A stretch of 64,000 nt of DNA from Rhyzopertha dominica (Eukaryota; Arthropoda; Insecta; Coleoptera; Bostrichidae). Positions 10,630-22,689 of this stretch are shown in pieces. Both the position numbers and the translations under genes were made by a program. Each line of letters begins with the position of its first letter. Position 1 is the first letter of the stretch. The notes under the pieces were generated by a model, which worked only from the letters and a program-made list of their open reading frames with translations, was not told where the DNA came from and did no database searches. The stretch spans positions 3,908,649 to 3,972,648 of the forward strand of contig QCXZ01000045.1 of assembly GCA_025024175.1 (NCBI GenBank), given 5' to 3'.

Positions 10630-10850
10630 AATGCGGTTGACCTAAAGGTTATGAAGGATATATGGATTAATTCTTAAGCAAATTATTACTGCAGTTAATA
10701 CATTATCAATGTTTCACTATTTTTGTTATTTATTTGATATATTCCCAAACTCTAATAAAGTGTACCGAAATAGCTTTACGCTAGTATCATTGTCTCAATG
10801 TTCAGACAACGTTAGTACTATCGTACCAAATCTAAAAGACAACGCTGCAA
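10630..10850 (+). repeat. Dispersed repeat, copy E
   Basis: Diverged match to 21683-21914. Shared landmarks in the same order are ATGCGGTTG, AAATTATTACTGCAGT (CGAATTATTACTGCAGT in the other copy), TTTCACTATT, and CAACG(T/C)TAGTAC near the end. No coding content. Confidence 0.6.
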
Positions 10851-13748
10851 CCTGCTACGTTTGATACAAACGTACTAAATGCGGCAACACTGACCGTTGA
10901 TGCAATATAAATGCGGATAACTGTACTTAAAAGCATAACGATCTTTGCCATCTGTCATGCTACAAAAATGGTCCTGTTTTATAAAGGTTTTAAGTCGCAC
11001 CGGTAGATGGCGGCAAATTNCAAGTGTAAGATTTTTATATTTTTTCCTCTTTTTTATCACCATAATCAGAGTGAAACACATTTTAATGATCATGTAATAG
11101 GAGGATGTGACAGGAATATATAATATAACCTTTCAATATACTCTGAACAGCTACAACACGGATAAGGTAAGGTGCTCAATTTTTAAAATTAAGTACTCTT
11201 TCACAGGTTTCATTTAGCTTTTAAGTGTTTTTGAGCTTATCATAGTTTGAGTTTTACTAAATTCGTTATTTAACATTCGATTTTGCGAAATTTAATGTCG
11301 CTTAGAGCAGACAAACAAATAGGTAAATGTGCGTTGGTACATAACTTCTTATATGTTATATTACGATAAGCATTGTTATTATATGGTAATTTTATACTCA
11401 TGACGATAAACTGAATGCTATTTGTAGATTTATAAGTTAAAATGAAAGTAAAACGGAACTTTTACCCAATAAAAAGGAAATTGTGTCACATTGTGCTTAT
11501 CTTATTAAAAAATTATACACTTGATATGGGGCGCCACCTATTGACAATCCGTAAAAGCTTGAATTCGCCGGCAAAAACGGATGCTAGTGAATCGCTTGTT
11601 CAGCATCCTTAGTGGAGTTATTCGTTAATATAAGTAAATAAGATTGGCCACTAAATTTTATGGAATGTGGAACAGCGTCATCTGTGAATGTTGTATGTGA
11701 ACTACAGTAATGAAACTGTCAGGGGCAGCCATTAAACCAGAAACTTTGATTCACGACAGATGGTTGGGTATGTGGTTAGGTATGTGGAAACCTACTCAAT
11801 CCCCCTTCGCCAAGTCCAACTTCCCCACAACTTCAGTAGAAGAATCAATTTTATCATAAAAAATATATTTTTTCTATTTTGATACTTTAATATTGATTTT
11901 TTACCAATAATAAAACGAAAATGTAATTTGGCATATTTTTATTAGATCTCGTACTGAAATTCTTAGTCTTATCCAGGATTCTAAATAGATATTGTACCTG
12001 TATGTATATATCTGTATGTCAATATTGATGTAATTTCTCACATATCTTATAGTTCATAAGATCAAATTGTAATTTTTGAGATTGCGTTAATAAATAAAAT
12101 TGTTCGCTCGATCTAAATGCATAAATCTGAGCAATCTATCTTCTCGCTATACTTCACATATCTGGCTTCATTGTTTCTAACTTATCGAATAGTCCTACAT
12201 AAATCCCGTACAGAATAGCAAGGTACGTGCTCTGAATACATGCCCTCTTGTTGACCCACCCTTATAAAGCTACCCCGTAGAATAAAAGGCAAATCCGCAA
12301 ACCTTGGGCGTTGGGAAAAGTTCAGCCACAAACCGTAGCAGTTTGGAACTCAGACAGAAATTGAAATGGTTTGCGTGGGTCCAGTGACTTTCATACAGGA
12401 GCAAGACATTTCCTTGTATGAAACGCGTGATACTGAAAGTTAGCAATTGTTAATTAGTGTGTTATAGATCAAAGCTTACACAACGTTTCTTAACTAGCAG
12501 AAGCAGTTTGAATGGAACTGATTTTATGGACGTAACGTTGCTAACACTAGATATTCTTCCAACCGATTGGCTTATAAATTCTATAAGGATAAATATTATA
12601 AAGATATTTTTTCAATAAACTCATGATTGCACATCAAAACATCTCATCCAGTTATTACAATTGAAAAAATAATTTCAGTTCTACTTGTATGATGTTAAAA
12701 ATAATAGTACTGCTATTAGAACATATCACGGTAGTAGATAGAGAGGTCGTGTAGAGCAGGCCCATTCCATGGCTGAAGTGCGACGATGCTGCCACACGAT
12801 CTAGGAGCGACCCAACCATTACGACGACGAAGCGACACATTCGTTATAGACCATATTCCACAGAACAGCTGTTTGTATGATGAAAATTCTGTTCAAGACT
12901 GTCCGGCTTAGATAAGCTACGGGCTTTTCATAGTTTTTTCTGTAAGTTACATATCTAATCTATATATGTTTTAATGTAACCACAGAACATAGATAACATA
13001 GTACGAATAACGTATTAGTTAACGTTAGCATCACGTTTTTTACGAATGTATCCCTTAATTGATTGACAAATTACTTGTGAATCATAACGGAATTTGAAAT
13101 TTTTGATATTTATAGCAAAACTAGAAGAACCGAATGCGTTTTTAAAAATTAAAACAATAGGTAAATCGCTAGAGAAATAAATATCTATCACAAACGAACT
13201 TATCTGCCCGCCCAGTTTTACAGTTCTACTTTAGTGCAAGCAAGAGTGTGTACATATTATAGTTGTTACGAATGACCGATTATGTATACAAATGTAGAGT
13301 CTAGCACGACAAAATGGGAGGGAATTTCTGTCTTAGTACGTTATTGTTATCACTGGTGTTTTCGTTGGTTGTTATGACAGCGTTTTGAACTCGATTTTCA
13401 GTTACACCGGAGTCATACACCATCAAAGATTTTATCTCGTTCTTAGCACTAGACCTAAACTACTTTAACGAGCTGTAACAACACGAAAACAGATGTGTCT
13501 GTAGTGCGATGCAGACAGTATATCATAGACATGCATTCTAATGAAATTCATATTTCATCAATTAAAAATGAGAATATAAAAATAAGAAAATATGCTGGAC
13601 AACGAATAGTATTGGTTTTATACTTCAGTTATTTCATAACTGTTAACTATACTCAAAGATAATATCCTTGCATACATTTAAGGTTAATATTTATTTTAAG
13701 TAAATAAAAATATCTGTTCAATTTTAGTTAGAATTAATTACCTACAAC
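10851..13748. other. No recognised gene
   Basis: Noncoding, AT-rich. Short tracts mention no known family. 13490-13560 has weak similarity to 21970-22020 (ATCATAGACATGCATT versus AGCATAGACACGCATT), probably repeat debris. Confidence 0.3.
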
Positions 13749-13954
13749 GATGACACAGATAACTTCAATTGACTTGTTTGACGGCGCTAAATGAAACATT
13801 TTATTAATAATATAATAATTATAACACTTGGTAATGTTTCAGATTTTATTGAGTTTAACCTCTTACATGTTTCGGCTTATTAGGCCTTTCTCAAAGAGTT
13901 TACAAAACGAAACTGTTGCTTAAAGTTAAAAGCAGATCCCACGAGCCTCTATAC

Positions 13955-14143
13955 CTACGAGCGGGTGACATTTATGGCAGCGTTGATAAACAAACTAGGG
14001 AATTCCACTTGATCGTTACAGATATTTTTGTGGGGGTTGTTAAGTGTTCTGTTTATGTGTAGCTGTTCCAATAATCCTAACCTGATGCCGTTTTGAACGT
14101 TATGTAATAGTTTAAATCTTTTTTCGTCAAATGTAACTCTCAA
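13955..14143 (-). pseudogene. PLE endonuclease tail, left arm
   Basis: The open frame reads FDEKRFKLLHNVQNG, RLGLLEQLHINR and ends INVTRS. The NG...LLE.L.I pattern is the C-terminal part of the PLE GIY-YIG endonuclease. It is 5'-truncated at the palindrome centre, so no catalytic core remains. It mirrors 14151-14327 on the opposite strand. Confidence 0.65.
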
Positions 14144-14150
14144 TCATACA

Positions 14151-14327
14151 TTTGACGAAAAAAGATTTAAAATATTACATAACGTTCAAAACGGCATCAG
14201 GTTAGGATTATTGGAACAGCTACACATAAACAGAACACTTAACAACCCCCACAAAAATATATGTAACGATCAAGTGGAATTCCCTAGTTTGTTTATCAAC
14301 GCTGCCATAAATGTCACCCGCTCGTAG
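14151..14327 (+). pseudogene. PLE endonuclease tail, right arm
   Basis: Same 59-codon tail as the left arm, from FDEKRFKILHNVQNG to the TAG at 14325-14327, with about one residue changed. Near identity of two truncated coding tails across the palindrome argues for a young event or for gene conversion between arms. Confidence 0.65.
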
Positions 14328-14386
14328 GTATAGAGGCTCGTGGGATCTGCATCTAACTTTAAGCAACAGTTTCGTTTTGTAAACTC

Positions 14387-14413
14387 TTTGAGAAAGGCCT
14401 AATAAGCCGAAAC
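14387..14413 (+). ncRNA. Degenerate hammerhead-like motif (two mirrored copies)
   Basis: TTTGAGAAAGGCCTAATAAG followed by CCGAAAC has helix II (GGC/GCC) and the GAAAC strand of a hammerhead. The first core strand reads TTTGAGAA where CTGATGA would be expected, so it is probably inactive. The mirror copy is at 13869-13895 on the minus strand. Confidence 0.35.
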
Positions 14414-14488
14414 ATGTAAGAGGTTAAACTCAATAAAATCTGAAACATTACCAAGTGTTATAATTATTATATTATTGATGACACAGAT

Positions 14489-15841
14489 GTTTGATAGGCA
14501 GATTTCCGGATAATTTCAACTAAGGTTAATATGGTTTTGCTCACGGTTTACATGAAATAAGAAGTACTAGCCTTGTATATAAACGAGGGTATTATTTGTA
14601 ATTATGCATCCTTTCTATAATCGTAAAATGTATAGTGTATGGCAGTGTACCTAATTACTTGAGTTTAAAATTTAACGTCGGAAGAAACAGTATCTTTACG
14701 CAGGCACTAGAGATTCGAAAAAAATATTTAAAAATGTAGTTTGCTGTTTTTTTTTCTTAGGCATTTATTAGTAGGTACTGCAAAGTGTTAGTAAAGTGAA
14801 GTTGTGAAAGACCTGAAAGTATCAAAGTGATTTCATCCCATTTTTAAGGGATGGCATTTCCTTCCAATTTGGGCTGTAGGCGACATCTCATATGATAGTT
14901 GCTTTACTTGATCTTTTTAAATATGTGAAATTATGTGAAATAACAATGACACGGAACTTTTGGAATTGTATATAATGTTTGCAAACTATAAGAATCAAGT
15001 AAATAATGTACATACAGTACTAGATGAGTTATTTATTCGGATTTCTGTTTTAACCTAAGCAGCCTTTTAAGTTGTGTGCAATAAAGAATATAGGTATACA
15101 TATACGATTGAGTGTAAAATTTGATGAAAATACATTGTTAATAGCAACATTTGTCAACAATACAAGCGAATTCAAGGTACCATGGTAGTAATAAACCACC
15201 AACTACATCATTTAAAGGCTTCTAGACATAAAGCAGTTTTTATTTTATAGTCCTTAAAAAACAGGAATAAATAATTTTATCTTTCTTCTGCAAGCAATGG
15301 AGTCACAGTCGTTTGCAGCAATATACGTATTTTTTATGATTTGGTGATTATTATGGGTGGTTGGGAGTATGCACTTCGATAGAATAGGTATTTATATATT
15401 ATATGAAATTATGCAACTTCGTATAAACTGAAGAAACAAGCATACGCCTACGTCTAGGCAACCAGCACAACGGTACAGTTGGTACAATTTCCCCCTAAAG
15501 CATATAAAGCTGATGTGCAACGGACGTGTCGATTTATCTTCGCATTGGTATGTGACGCTCCATTGTGGTGTCGCTCCATCGTAGTGTCGCTCCAACGACT
15601 CGCTACCTCCATAGCCTGCCGCGTTATAGTGATAGGGCACAGTGGGTTTCGCTTGTCTCGCTCCACACAATCCTTGCATAGGGCCACTTGGCTGCGCACG
15701 TTTTAATGATAATATTAATATCATACCTAAAATTAAGTAAACACTGATGGTTACTTATTCTTTTCATAAAATATAGAAGGCATAGTTTCTGTTGTGATTT
15801 GTGCAACAATTTTATAACAGATTTAGATCAGAAAGTGAAAA
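14489..15841. other. No recognised gene; small tandem repeat
   Basis: Noncoding. Three 16-bp units of the type GTGTCGCTCCATCGTA lie at 15552-15599 in a GC-richer patch (15480-15700), where several overlapping open frames are artefacts of that composition. Confidence 0.35.
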
Positions 15842-16536
15842 ATTAAGTACATAAATATGTCTATTTTATCATATTTTTCAGTTATGGAGGTAACACATGC
15901 TTCTCTCACACCAGGCTTCAGAAGTACATTAAATAAGAGTATTGAGGATTAAAAATGGTTCTTCTGCTGTCAGGTTTATCAGTAAAACGCATATAAAAGG
16001 ATCTTGCACTTGACTTATTAGTATACCTATCTGTCATTGTTTTTGTAGTACTGTTTGACCCACATTATAAATTATAACACAATAATCAACAAATCGTCCC
16101 CTGGATCTCAAAACAGTTAAGGTAAACTGTCAGGGAAGAACGACGAATACTAGCTAGAAATGATAAGGAACAAGAAATTAATCTGAAGTGGAACAATGAT
16201 GTCAACAGCAATAAAGAAATCAAAGAAAATGAATGTACCTATACCTATAACCTTCCCATTCCAGTCCTTATATTTCCTTAACATGCGCTAGGCAGTCGCA
16301 ATCAGCATGTACCCCTCCAATCCAGCGTAGACGACTGACCCGGCGGTATATTCGGGAGTGGTAGAAATGCTGACCGTACGCTGGTTCAATCAGTCAATCA
16401 TTTGTCTATTTATGTGGGGGGGATAAAAAATAGATCAGTTCTCTTTACTGACAGAACCATTGTTATAAGTTCGGCACCACATAATGCTTTACCGTTTTAA
16501 TTATTTTGCGAAACATCACACAAATTTTACACCTAA
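15842..16536 (+). repeat. Dispersed repeat, copy G
   Basis: Diverged copy of the family at 58447-59108. Shared landmarks in the same order are AATTAAGTACA.AAATA, TCAGAAGTA, CTTGCACTTGA, TCTGTCATTG, and GTTCGGCACCACATAAT at the far end. No transposase or tRNA-like head was seen; class unknown. Confidence 0.65.
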
Positions 16537-17861
16537 TTTTTGGTTATGCAGTTACTACCCGGTCGTGCGAATGCCTTCTATCTAATATCGTTGAAGTTAT
16601 CTAGAAATTGTCGATGTTAAGATGGTTAGAATTACACATTAGGAACATAGTTTGCGATCGTCCTAAGTAATACTTCAAACTGGGCGTGTTATTTGGAGTT
16701 AAAATTCATATATGTTCAATGCTGAAATATTGTAAACAAAAAATTGAATAATAGGATCTGTATCCTGAACTCAACAGAGCCTTCTTTTACTACAAAAGAA
16801 TGCCAGAGATTTCACCTAATGATTAAGTACATATTTCATATAATGACTGGTTGAAATAGCATGCTTTGATCTTTTCAAAAACCCTTAACAGCAGGAGTTA
16901 TTGACCGCGTTATTCAAATTATCCGTCTTCAGCTTACTGGCATCGCATGACTTCAAGGAATTTTTTATCATAGACAGCACTTGTTAATAATTAACCAAGA
17001 TAAAAGGTCAGACTCCCTCTCAAAGATACTTGAAGGAATGTTGGGAAAAAAACACTGCGCGCACTTGTTACACTTTGAAATAAAGCTCTAGGCCAAGGAA
17101 AACAGAAAACAATCCTTTAAAACGAACAGAGTGTTCTTATGCTTCCCTGAACACTAGTGCCGTCAAGAATTTACTCTTGTTTTTCGTTTTACGTTACTTT
17201 AGGAAACTAGAAAGTTCGGCTGTGTCGCTATTAAAAAATGAACATCTAGTTTAGAAAATAGAATTAAACGGGTACGAAAACTACGTAAATTTGGAAATGT
17301 TACAGGAAATACTAACTTAAGTATTGTATTTAACAGAGGGCAAATCGCGCCTTAGTATTATTTAACATGCGTTGGTGCATGCTGTAGCCAAGACACTATA
17401 GAAACCATGACGAAATTCTTGCTTTGCCTAATGGTATCAGACGAACACGAAAATGCACCCAGAATTGTATGGGGTGATTCTTAAAAACGAATAAGAGGCC
17501 TGCATGACATGATGTACAATACCTCATACAGGACTTGTATCGTTTGGAAAATTAGTGCCTGATTACGCATGGGATATAGGAATATTTCTAACGGTTTTCC
17601 GATTGAAAATATTTCGCCACTGGGCCATGTGATGTTTTAATACAGAAGATGGACATTACTAGATAGCAGGAACATTTGAAGAAACGAATTTATCCTAGAA
17701 GGCTCACCTATACTCTGGCGAATGGATTGTAAAGTCGTTGCATACATTGATTTTGGATTTCTAACAAATATTACAGGTTTTTAAGACTCTTATTATTACA
17801 TATTGGCTTCAAACTTCTCCTTGGTGTAACTATATTCCATGTTTTAAAGACGTTTAAATAG
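16537..17861. other. No recognised feature
   Basis: AT-rich noncoding sequence without a frame, repeat or RNA that I can name. Confidence 0.3.
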
Positions 17862-19553
17862 TGACCGTTCGTCGCCGCCGGTTCGAGATCGCCGGTTCGC
17901 AGCCGCCGATTCGCAGACAGCCGTTTCGAAACCAGGCCACTTCGCAGCCGGACCTTTTCAAAGAAGGCCGTTTCTCAACCGACTGCTTCGTCGCCAGGCC
18001 GACTGATAACCAAACAATATTTACGACACAAATTTTAAAGCAATTGTTTTGGAAAATACCTGGGGATAATAATTATTATTCTATGTCCACTATAACATTT
18101 TGTAAATAAAAATTTATTATAAAATATTTATTAGATCCTATGACAAAAGAATGGCTTCTTTTCTGCCAGTCAAGATTATACTTTTCTTTCTCCCAAATAT
18201 TAATGAATTTTTCGTCGAAGGACCGACGACTGAATCTTTATGTGATAATATCTGATTCTTACGTAAAACGTATCTATTTAACTTCCCTTTTATTTTGAGG
18301 GCCAAGAGATAAAGTAAATTCCTCAATTTTTATGTATAAATTACACTTGTTTAGAAATTAAGTNATCATCTACTAATAGTTCTATATTCCACATTAAATT
18401 TTATCTTTATTTAGTTTTAAATGACCTAATTTCCAAAGATAAAACTTTTTAGGGTAGTTAATGCATTTTTCTTCACTAATGGAAACACGCCTTGACATAT
18501 ATTATTGTTAAAAAAAAACTTATTGCAATGGCCTAATATTGTAACACTGCAGATAGTACTTCCAGCACGTCCCTATTTACAAATCCGACAAACATTCCAA
18601 AGTAATAAAATTAGGAGGAGTTGCTTTTCATTTAAATCCTCATCCAGATTTTATGTGCCATATACGATTTTGTGACCATTTATTCATTTACTTGTTAAAC
18701 TAAAATATTTTGTTAATATTTAACTTTTATCAAGCACTTTCCATCATTTGCTTGATCCGATTCATACATATAATATTATTTATTCAGTAACGTATGACAT
18801 TATTTAAATAAGGAAAATAATTTCAGTTTCTAAAAACTAGTTGATATAGACAGATTTATGTTTCTTAGTTTGGATATATTATATTTCTTGTTTCCCTATA
18901 AATTTTACAATCGTATTAATATTTGACTGAATATATTATCGTTTAGATAAAGTTTTTTTTTTAATTCAACAACAGTATAGCATTATTTATAAACTTAGGT
19001 AATCTAAGTGTATAATTTGAATGATTTTTTATTAACTTCGTGTGCCAAACGAATATATCAATCATAATATACTCGTGTTGAAAAACATTTCATAAGGCGT
19101 TTTTTCGCATGCGTCCAAGTTTGGAAAACAAACTATTTTGCTTCGTTAATGTTTTTTAACAAGAAAAAGCTCCTTTACTGGGAAAATACCCTCTCATAAT
19201 AACAATCACAAGGCGGTTGAGAGCAACAATAAACAGCTCTAACAATTAAGGCGAGTCGCTACCTAAGGCCCTGCGTTGAAAACGGCGAGCAACAGCCGGC
19301 CTTACAAATTACGCGGGATGCGTTATCATATCTTTTATATAATATCATATCCTTTATAACGCAATAATGTATTGCCTTGACAGCTTACTTTCTTTAANAA
19401 AAAATTGTCATAAATAATGTTATTGTTATAGCTTGACGCTGAAACGGTCGACTGCCAAACGGCCGAGTTTGCTGCGAAGAAGCCTGACTTCGAAACGGCC
19501 GGCTGCGAATCGGTGGCTGCGAGTCAGCGACCTCGAACCGGCGGGGGCGAAAA
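17862..19553. mobile_element. Foldback-like element with tandem-repeat arms
   Basis: The arms at 17862-18010 and 19431-19553 are inverted copies of each other (shared CGCCGGTTCGAG and CCGATTCGCAGC), strikingly GC-rich in AT-rich DNA. Each arm is a string of diverged 14-16-bp units; on the left about ten units of the type GCCGGTTCGCAGCC start at 17862, 17877, 17891, 17905, 17919 and so on. Tandem-repeat arms are the signature of foldback (FB/Galileo-like) elements. The 1.4-kb AT-rich interior has no recognisable transposase. I could not fix a target duplication, so the outer limits are approximate. Confidence 0.65.
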
Positions 19554-20149
19554 GTCTTAGACCCTTCAAATAAATATCCACGCTAGATTTGCGCAAAGTA
19601 CAGACTACTCTTCTAAGGAGTTTAACGCTGTTGATTAAGGCTCTTAATTGCTTATTTCTCACTTGGAAAATCATAATAAATTGGCGGCTAGATTTATTGT
19701 TCTCATTTATTAATGTTGCTATAGTGTCTTTCTGGATACTGCGCGAAGCAGTTGTGTTGACAGCAAATATAGAGTATTTTCGCTTTAATTTTGTGTCCTG
19801 TGTATGTACACAGTAGATATACATGAGATGTAGCTCAAACATCACAGCAATTGTTCTTTTTTTTGCATTCAAAAAATTGTTTGTGTATTGCCATCACTTT
19901 AAATACTTTTAAAAGTTTAATGTGGTGCAGTCACTTCATTCTGAATCAATCTTATTAAACAAAAAACTGCAAGCGTGTTCAGGTTAAAAATTTCATACCA
20001 TCGTCACGCCTATATAAAATTTTGTTTTTTTTTAAATAAACGACGCGTGACGCCCCTCATCATTATAAAGAAATGAGGGGCCGCATACAGTAGGTGGAGG
20101 TGACTTAGTTTTCTTCACAACCCAACAAAACTGCTGCAAATTGAATCAA
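19554..20149. other. No gene; one small hairpin
   Basis: CCCCTCAT at 20053-20060 and ATGAGGGG at 20073-20080 form a short hairpin. The open frames at 19426-19872 and 19589-19816 overlap antisense and look incidental. Confidence 0.3.
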
Positions 20150-20970
20150 TACTTCCACATCCAATTGTCAAAATGACATTTACGTTTTTATTTCTTCGAC
20201 TATACGATTAGTAAACAGGTTTTGAGCATTTTTTCTCTACACATTTTTTCTAAGACAAAAAGTCCTCGTGATATTAGCAAAAATATATACATTTTTAAAA
20301 TCGGATTTTCCAAATAACTGAAACATTATTAACTTAACAAAAAAATTACAAGAGCGCTTTCTGATCAGAAATTTGATTTTCTATATAATACCAAAATTTT
20401 AAAAAAATCGTACGAGAAGGGTCAAAAATAGGTTTTTTGGAAATATATCGAAAATGTCAAAATTTTGAATAAATTTCCTAAGACACTTTTGGTGATAAAT
20501 TTTATTTCCTATCTAATGGCATTATTTAGGAAATATTTAGGAAAACCCGTTTTCTTTAAGTGACGCTTTTTTGCTAATATCTTCTAAACAGTTTGTTGTA
20601 CCGAAAATTTATAAGAACTAATAATACTCGCAGTTATACTACTAATCACATACTAAAACGAAAAAAATATAAAATAAAAATTTGCAAGAAGGGTAGTTAT
20701 CCCCCAATTTCGCCCCCTTCCCGATACCCTACTTACCCCACAAACAATAGGTCGCTTTGGGTAGTTGAGATTTATACGTTTGCCAAATTTCAAGTTCATA
20801 TATTAAGTCATTCGAAAGTTATCGTGTCCACAAACAAAACCACAGACACACAGACAAGAAATTTTTTTTACTCAAACTTTGTTTTTTGCGTTTTCGACCA
20901 TTTTAAAGCGAATGAGCAAATAAAAAATTTTTCGCGATACGATACTTCCCATTTGTTGGATGTGCAAGTA
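20150..20970 (+). repeat. Unclassified ~0.85-kb repeat, copy B
   Basis: Starts TACTTCCACATCCAATTG at 20150 and ends with the hairpin 20944-20969. The preceding CTGCTGCAAATTGAATCAA is conserved with copies A and C. Opposite orientation to copy A, same as C. The long open frame at 20593-21000 is repeat sequence and not a gene. Confidence 0.85.
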
Positions 20971-20994
20971 AATAAACCTTTTTTTCTCCCATTA

Positions 20995-21370
20995 ATGTGA
21001 GAGCAGCTCTGCAGGTATTCCTTCGAGTTCCTCCACCATTGGCCGCGCACCCTCGCCACACGGCACCGCTGATTATCGAACTTAATTGCTGCAATTAATG
21101 GCAGGGCTCTCGCATTTGCGCCGATCGATTGTCGAAATCAAACATCGTCCTGGCCGGTGCTGTGTTTTGCATACAAAGCGGGAGCGCCATCATAATTACG
21201 GCCAACGGAACCGACAGCAACGTTGTCCCGATCGAGTAGGTCGTGTTCAACGTTTCCTGATGGCAAACAAGCTAGCATCGACAGTATTGCTCGAACTGCT
21301 AAATTCATTACTCGGGACGGTATCTGGGGGTTCTGTAGCTGAGGCAAAGTTGCCGTTATCATGTTATTAA
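20995..21370. promoter_or_regulatory. GC-rich noncoding island (candidate enhancer)
   Basis: Abruptly richer in GC than its flanks, no splice-bounded frame, and a perfect 17-bp palindrome TTAATTGCTGCAATTAA at 21082-21098 made of two homeodomain-type sites. I infer a conserved regulatory element; cross-species alignment is the needed proof. Confidence 0.35.
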
Positions 21371-21682
21371 ACTGTTTGAATGTACTTGGAGCTTTATGAA
21401 GTAAAGTGGAGCACCAGATATAATAACTCTGCCATTTATGAAAAAGGAACTCACCAGAATGTGCATGCAGATAAAAGCGTGGGCTTCCAAAAGCCATTCA
21501 GTATGCCCATTGCTGAGGGGAAGGGGCTAGTCGTAGTGGGAAGGTCAGGTGACACTATGGTATACAGATGGCTTGAAATTAAAAGATGAAACCGATTTAG
21601 GAATCTGCAATATTAGGAAGCATGAAAACACATAAGCAGTCTTGTAACTATTTTATACTATAAGATCGGGATAATCACGGAA
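21371..21682. other. No recognised feature
   Basis: Noncoding spacer between the GC-rich island and repeat copy F. Confidence 0.3.
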
Positions 21683-21914
21683 TCATGCGGTTGGCGTAAA
21701 GATTATTAACGAAATATGGTTTAATATTTTAGCGAATTATTACTGCAGTCACTGTATATCCAATATTTCACTATTCTGTGCTTCTCTGATTTATTTATTG
21801 TATTCTCAAACAATTAGAAAATGTATCAAAATAGTTTTCACTAGTACCGTTGAGTGGATATTCAGGCAACGCTAGTACCATCCTAACAAACCTGAAAGAT
21901 AGTAATGCCATCTG
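21683..21914 (+). repeat. Dispersed repeat, copy F
   Basis: Counterpart of 10630-10850 with several indels; same orientation. It is followed within about 120 bp by the RTE-like tail. Confidence 0.6.
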
Positions 21915-22034
21915 TGAACAAAGAAATGGTACGATGGCAAAACCACCTAGCTACCTTGAGATCTATCTGTAGTTGGCTACGGAGCAAAAAGTATAGCATA
22001 GACACGCATTTTAACTAATAATAATGATATAATA

Positions 22035-22440
22035 TACTAGCGGACCAAACAGACGTTGTCCTGCATGAAATTCCAAGCGATTAGGATATTAAAATGAATG
22101 AATGCATACACAAAAATTCATTCAAGTCGATCCAGCCGTTTAGTTGCAGTATAGATAAATAACCTAGATACCGACTGCAGCGCCATCTGCCGGGCTGACT
22201 TGTGAATCTAAACCATCCAGGGCGCCACCCAAACGCATACAAAAAAAATTCATTCGAATCGGTCCAGCCGTTTAGGAGGATATAGATAAATAACCTAGAT
22301 ACGGACTGCAGCACCATCTGCTGGGCTGATTTGTGAAACAAAAGCATCCAAACGTCACCCAAACGCACACAAAAAAAATCATTCAAATCGGCCCAGCTGT
22401 TTAGTAGGAATTCGGTGACATACACACGTACAGTAGAATT
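22035..22440 (+). mobile_element. RTE/SINE-type 3' tail with ~130-bp tandem units
   Basis: Begins near ACTAGCGGACCAAACAGACG TTGTCC and ends CATACACACGTACAGTAG, the style of insect RTE-type 3' regions. The stretch CATTC(A/G)A(A/G)TCG(G/A)(T/C)CCAGC(C/T)GTTTAG recurs at 22119, 22251 and 22380, giving two complete units (132 and 129 bp) and a partial third. Polymerase slippage or reverse-transcriptase jumping could expand such tails. It is oriented against the LINE that follows. Confidence 0.55.
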
Positions 22441-22689
22441 CAAAAATGTGAAATGAAATGCTATAATCAGTTCCCTTTTTTACCTGTACACTCGTTTACT
22501 GTCTTTTGCACTATTTTCTTTCACTTAGTCCTTTCATTTGCTATCCAGTCTGGTCTTATAGTCTATCACTTAACACCTAGCTTTCACTATCGTATGTCAA
22601 TATTGGTCTATAAATGGTCTTGTATACCGTCATTTATGTTTTCCCACTTATATACTGCTTGCTTATTAACGTCCTAAGTTATTGCACTA

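Larger units (their letters stand above)
13761..14476. mobile_element. Palindromic Penelope-like insertion with 12-bp TSD
   Basis: GATGACACAGAT occurs at 13749-13760 and 14477-14488, a perfect 12-bp duplication bracketing the insert. Within it, 13806-14134 and 14148-14476 are near-identical inverted arms (329 bp each, 13-bp spacer). Each arm holds the same PLE endonuclease tail followed by a 3' region with GCCGAAACATGTAAGAGG, a hammerhead-like motif. The left side has an extra 45 bp with GGCGCTAAATGAAACAT. Inverted, 5'-truncated tandem copies are known for PLEs, which prime from nicked target DNA. I infer one insertion event producing two opposed truncated copies. Confidence 0.85.

Noticed and set aside
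15392..15809. Four overlapping frames at 15.4-15.8 kb
   Set aside because: They overlap on both strands in a GC-richer patch with a short tandem repeat and match no family that I know.
20593..21000. 135-codon plus-strand frame and 107-codon frame at 6103-6426
   Set aside because: Both are reading frames through the same noncoding repeat family, interrupted in copy C.
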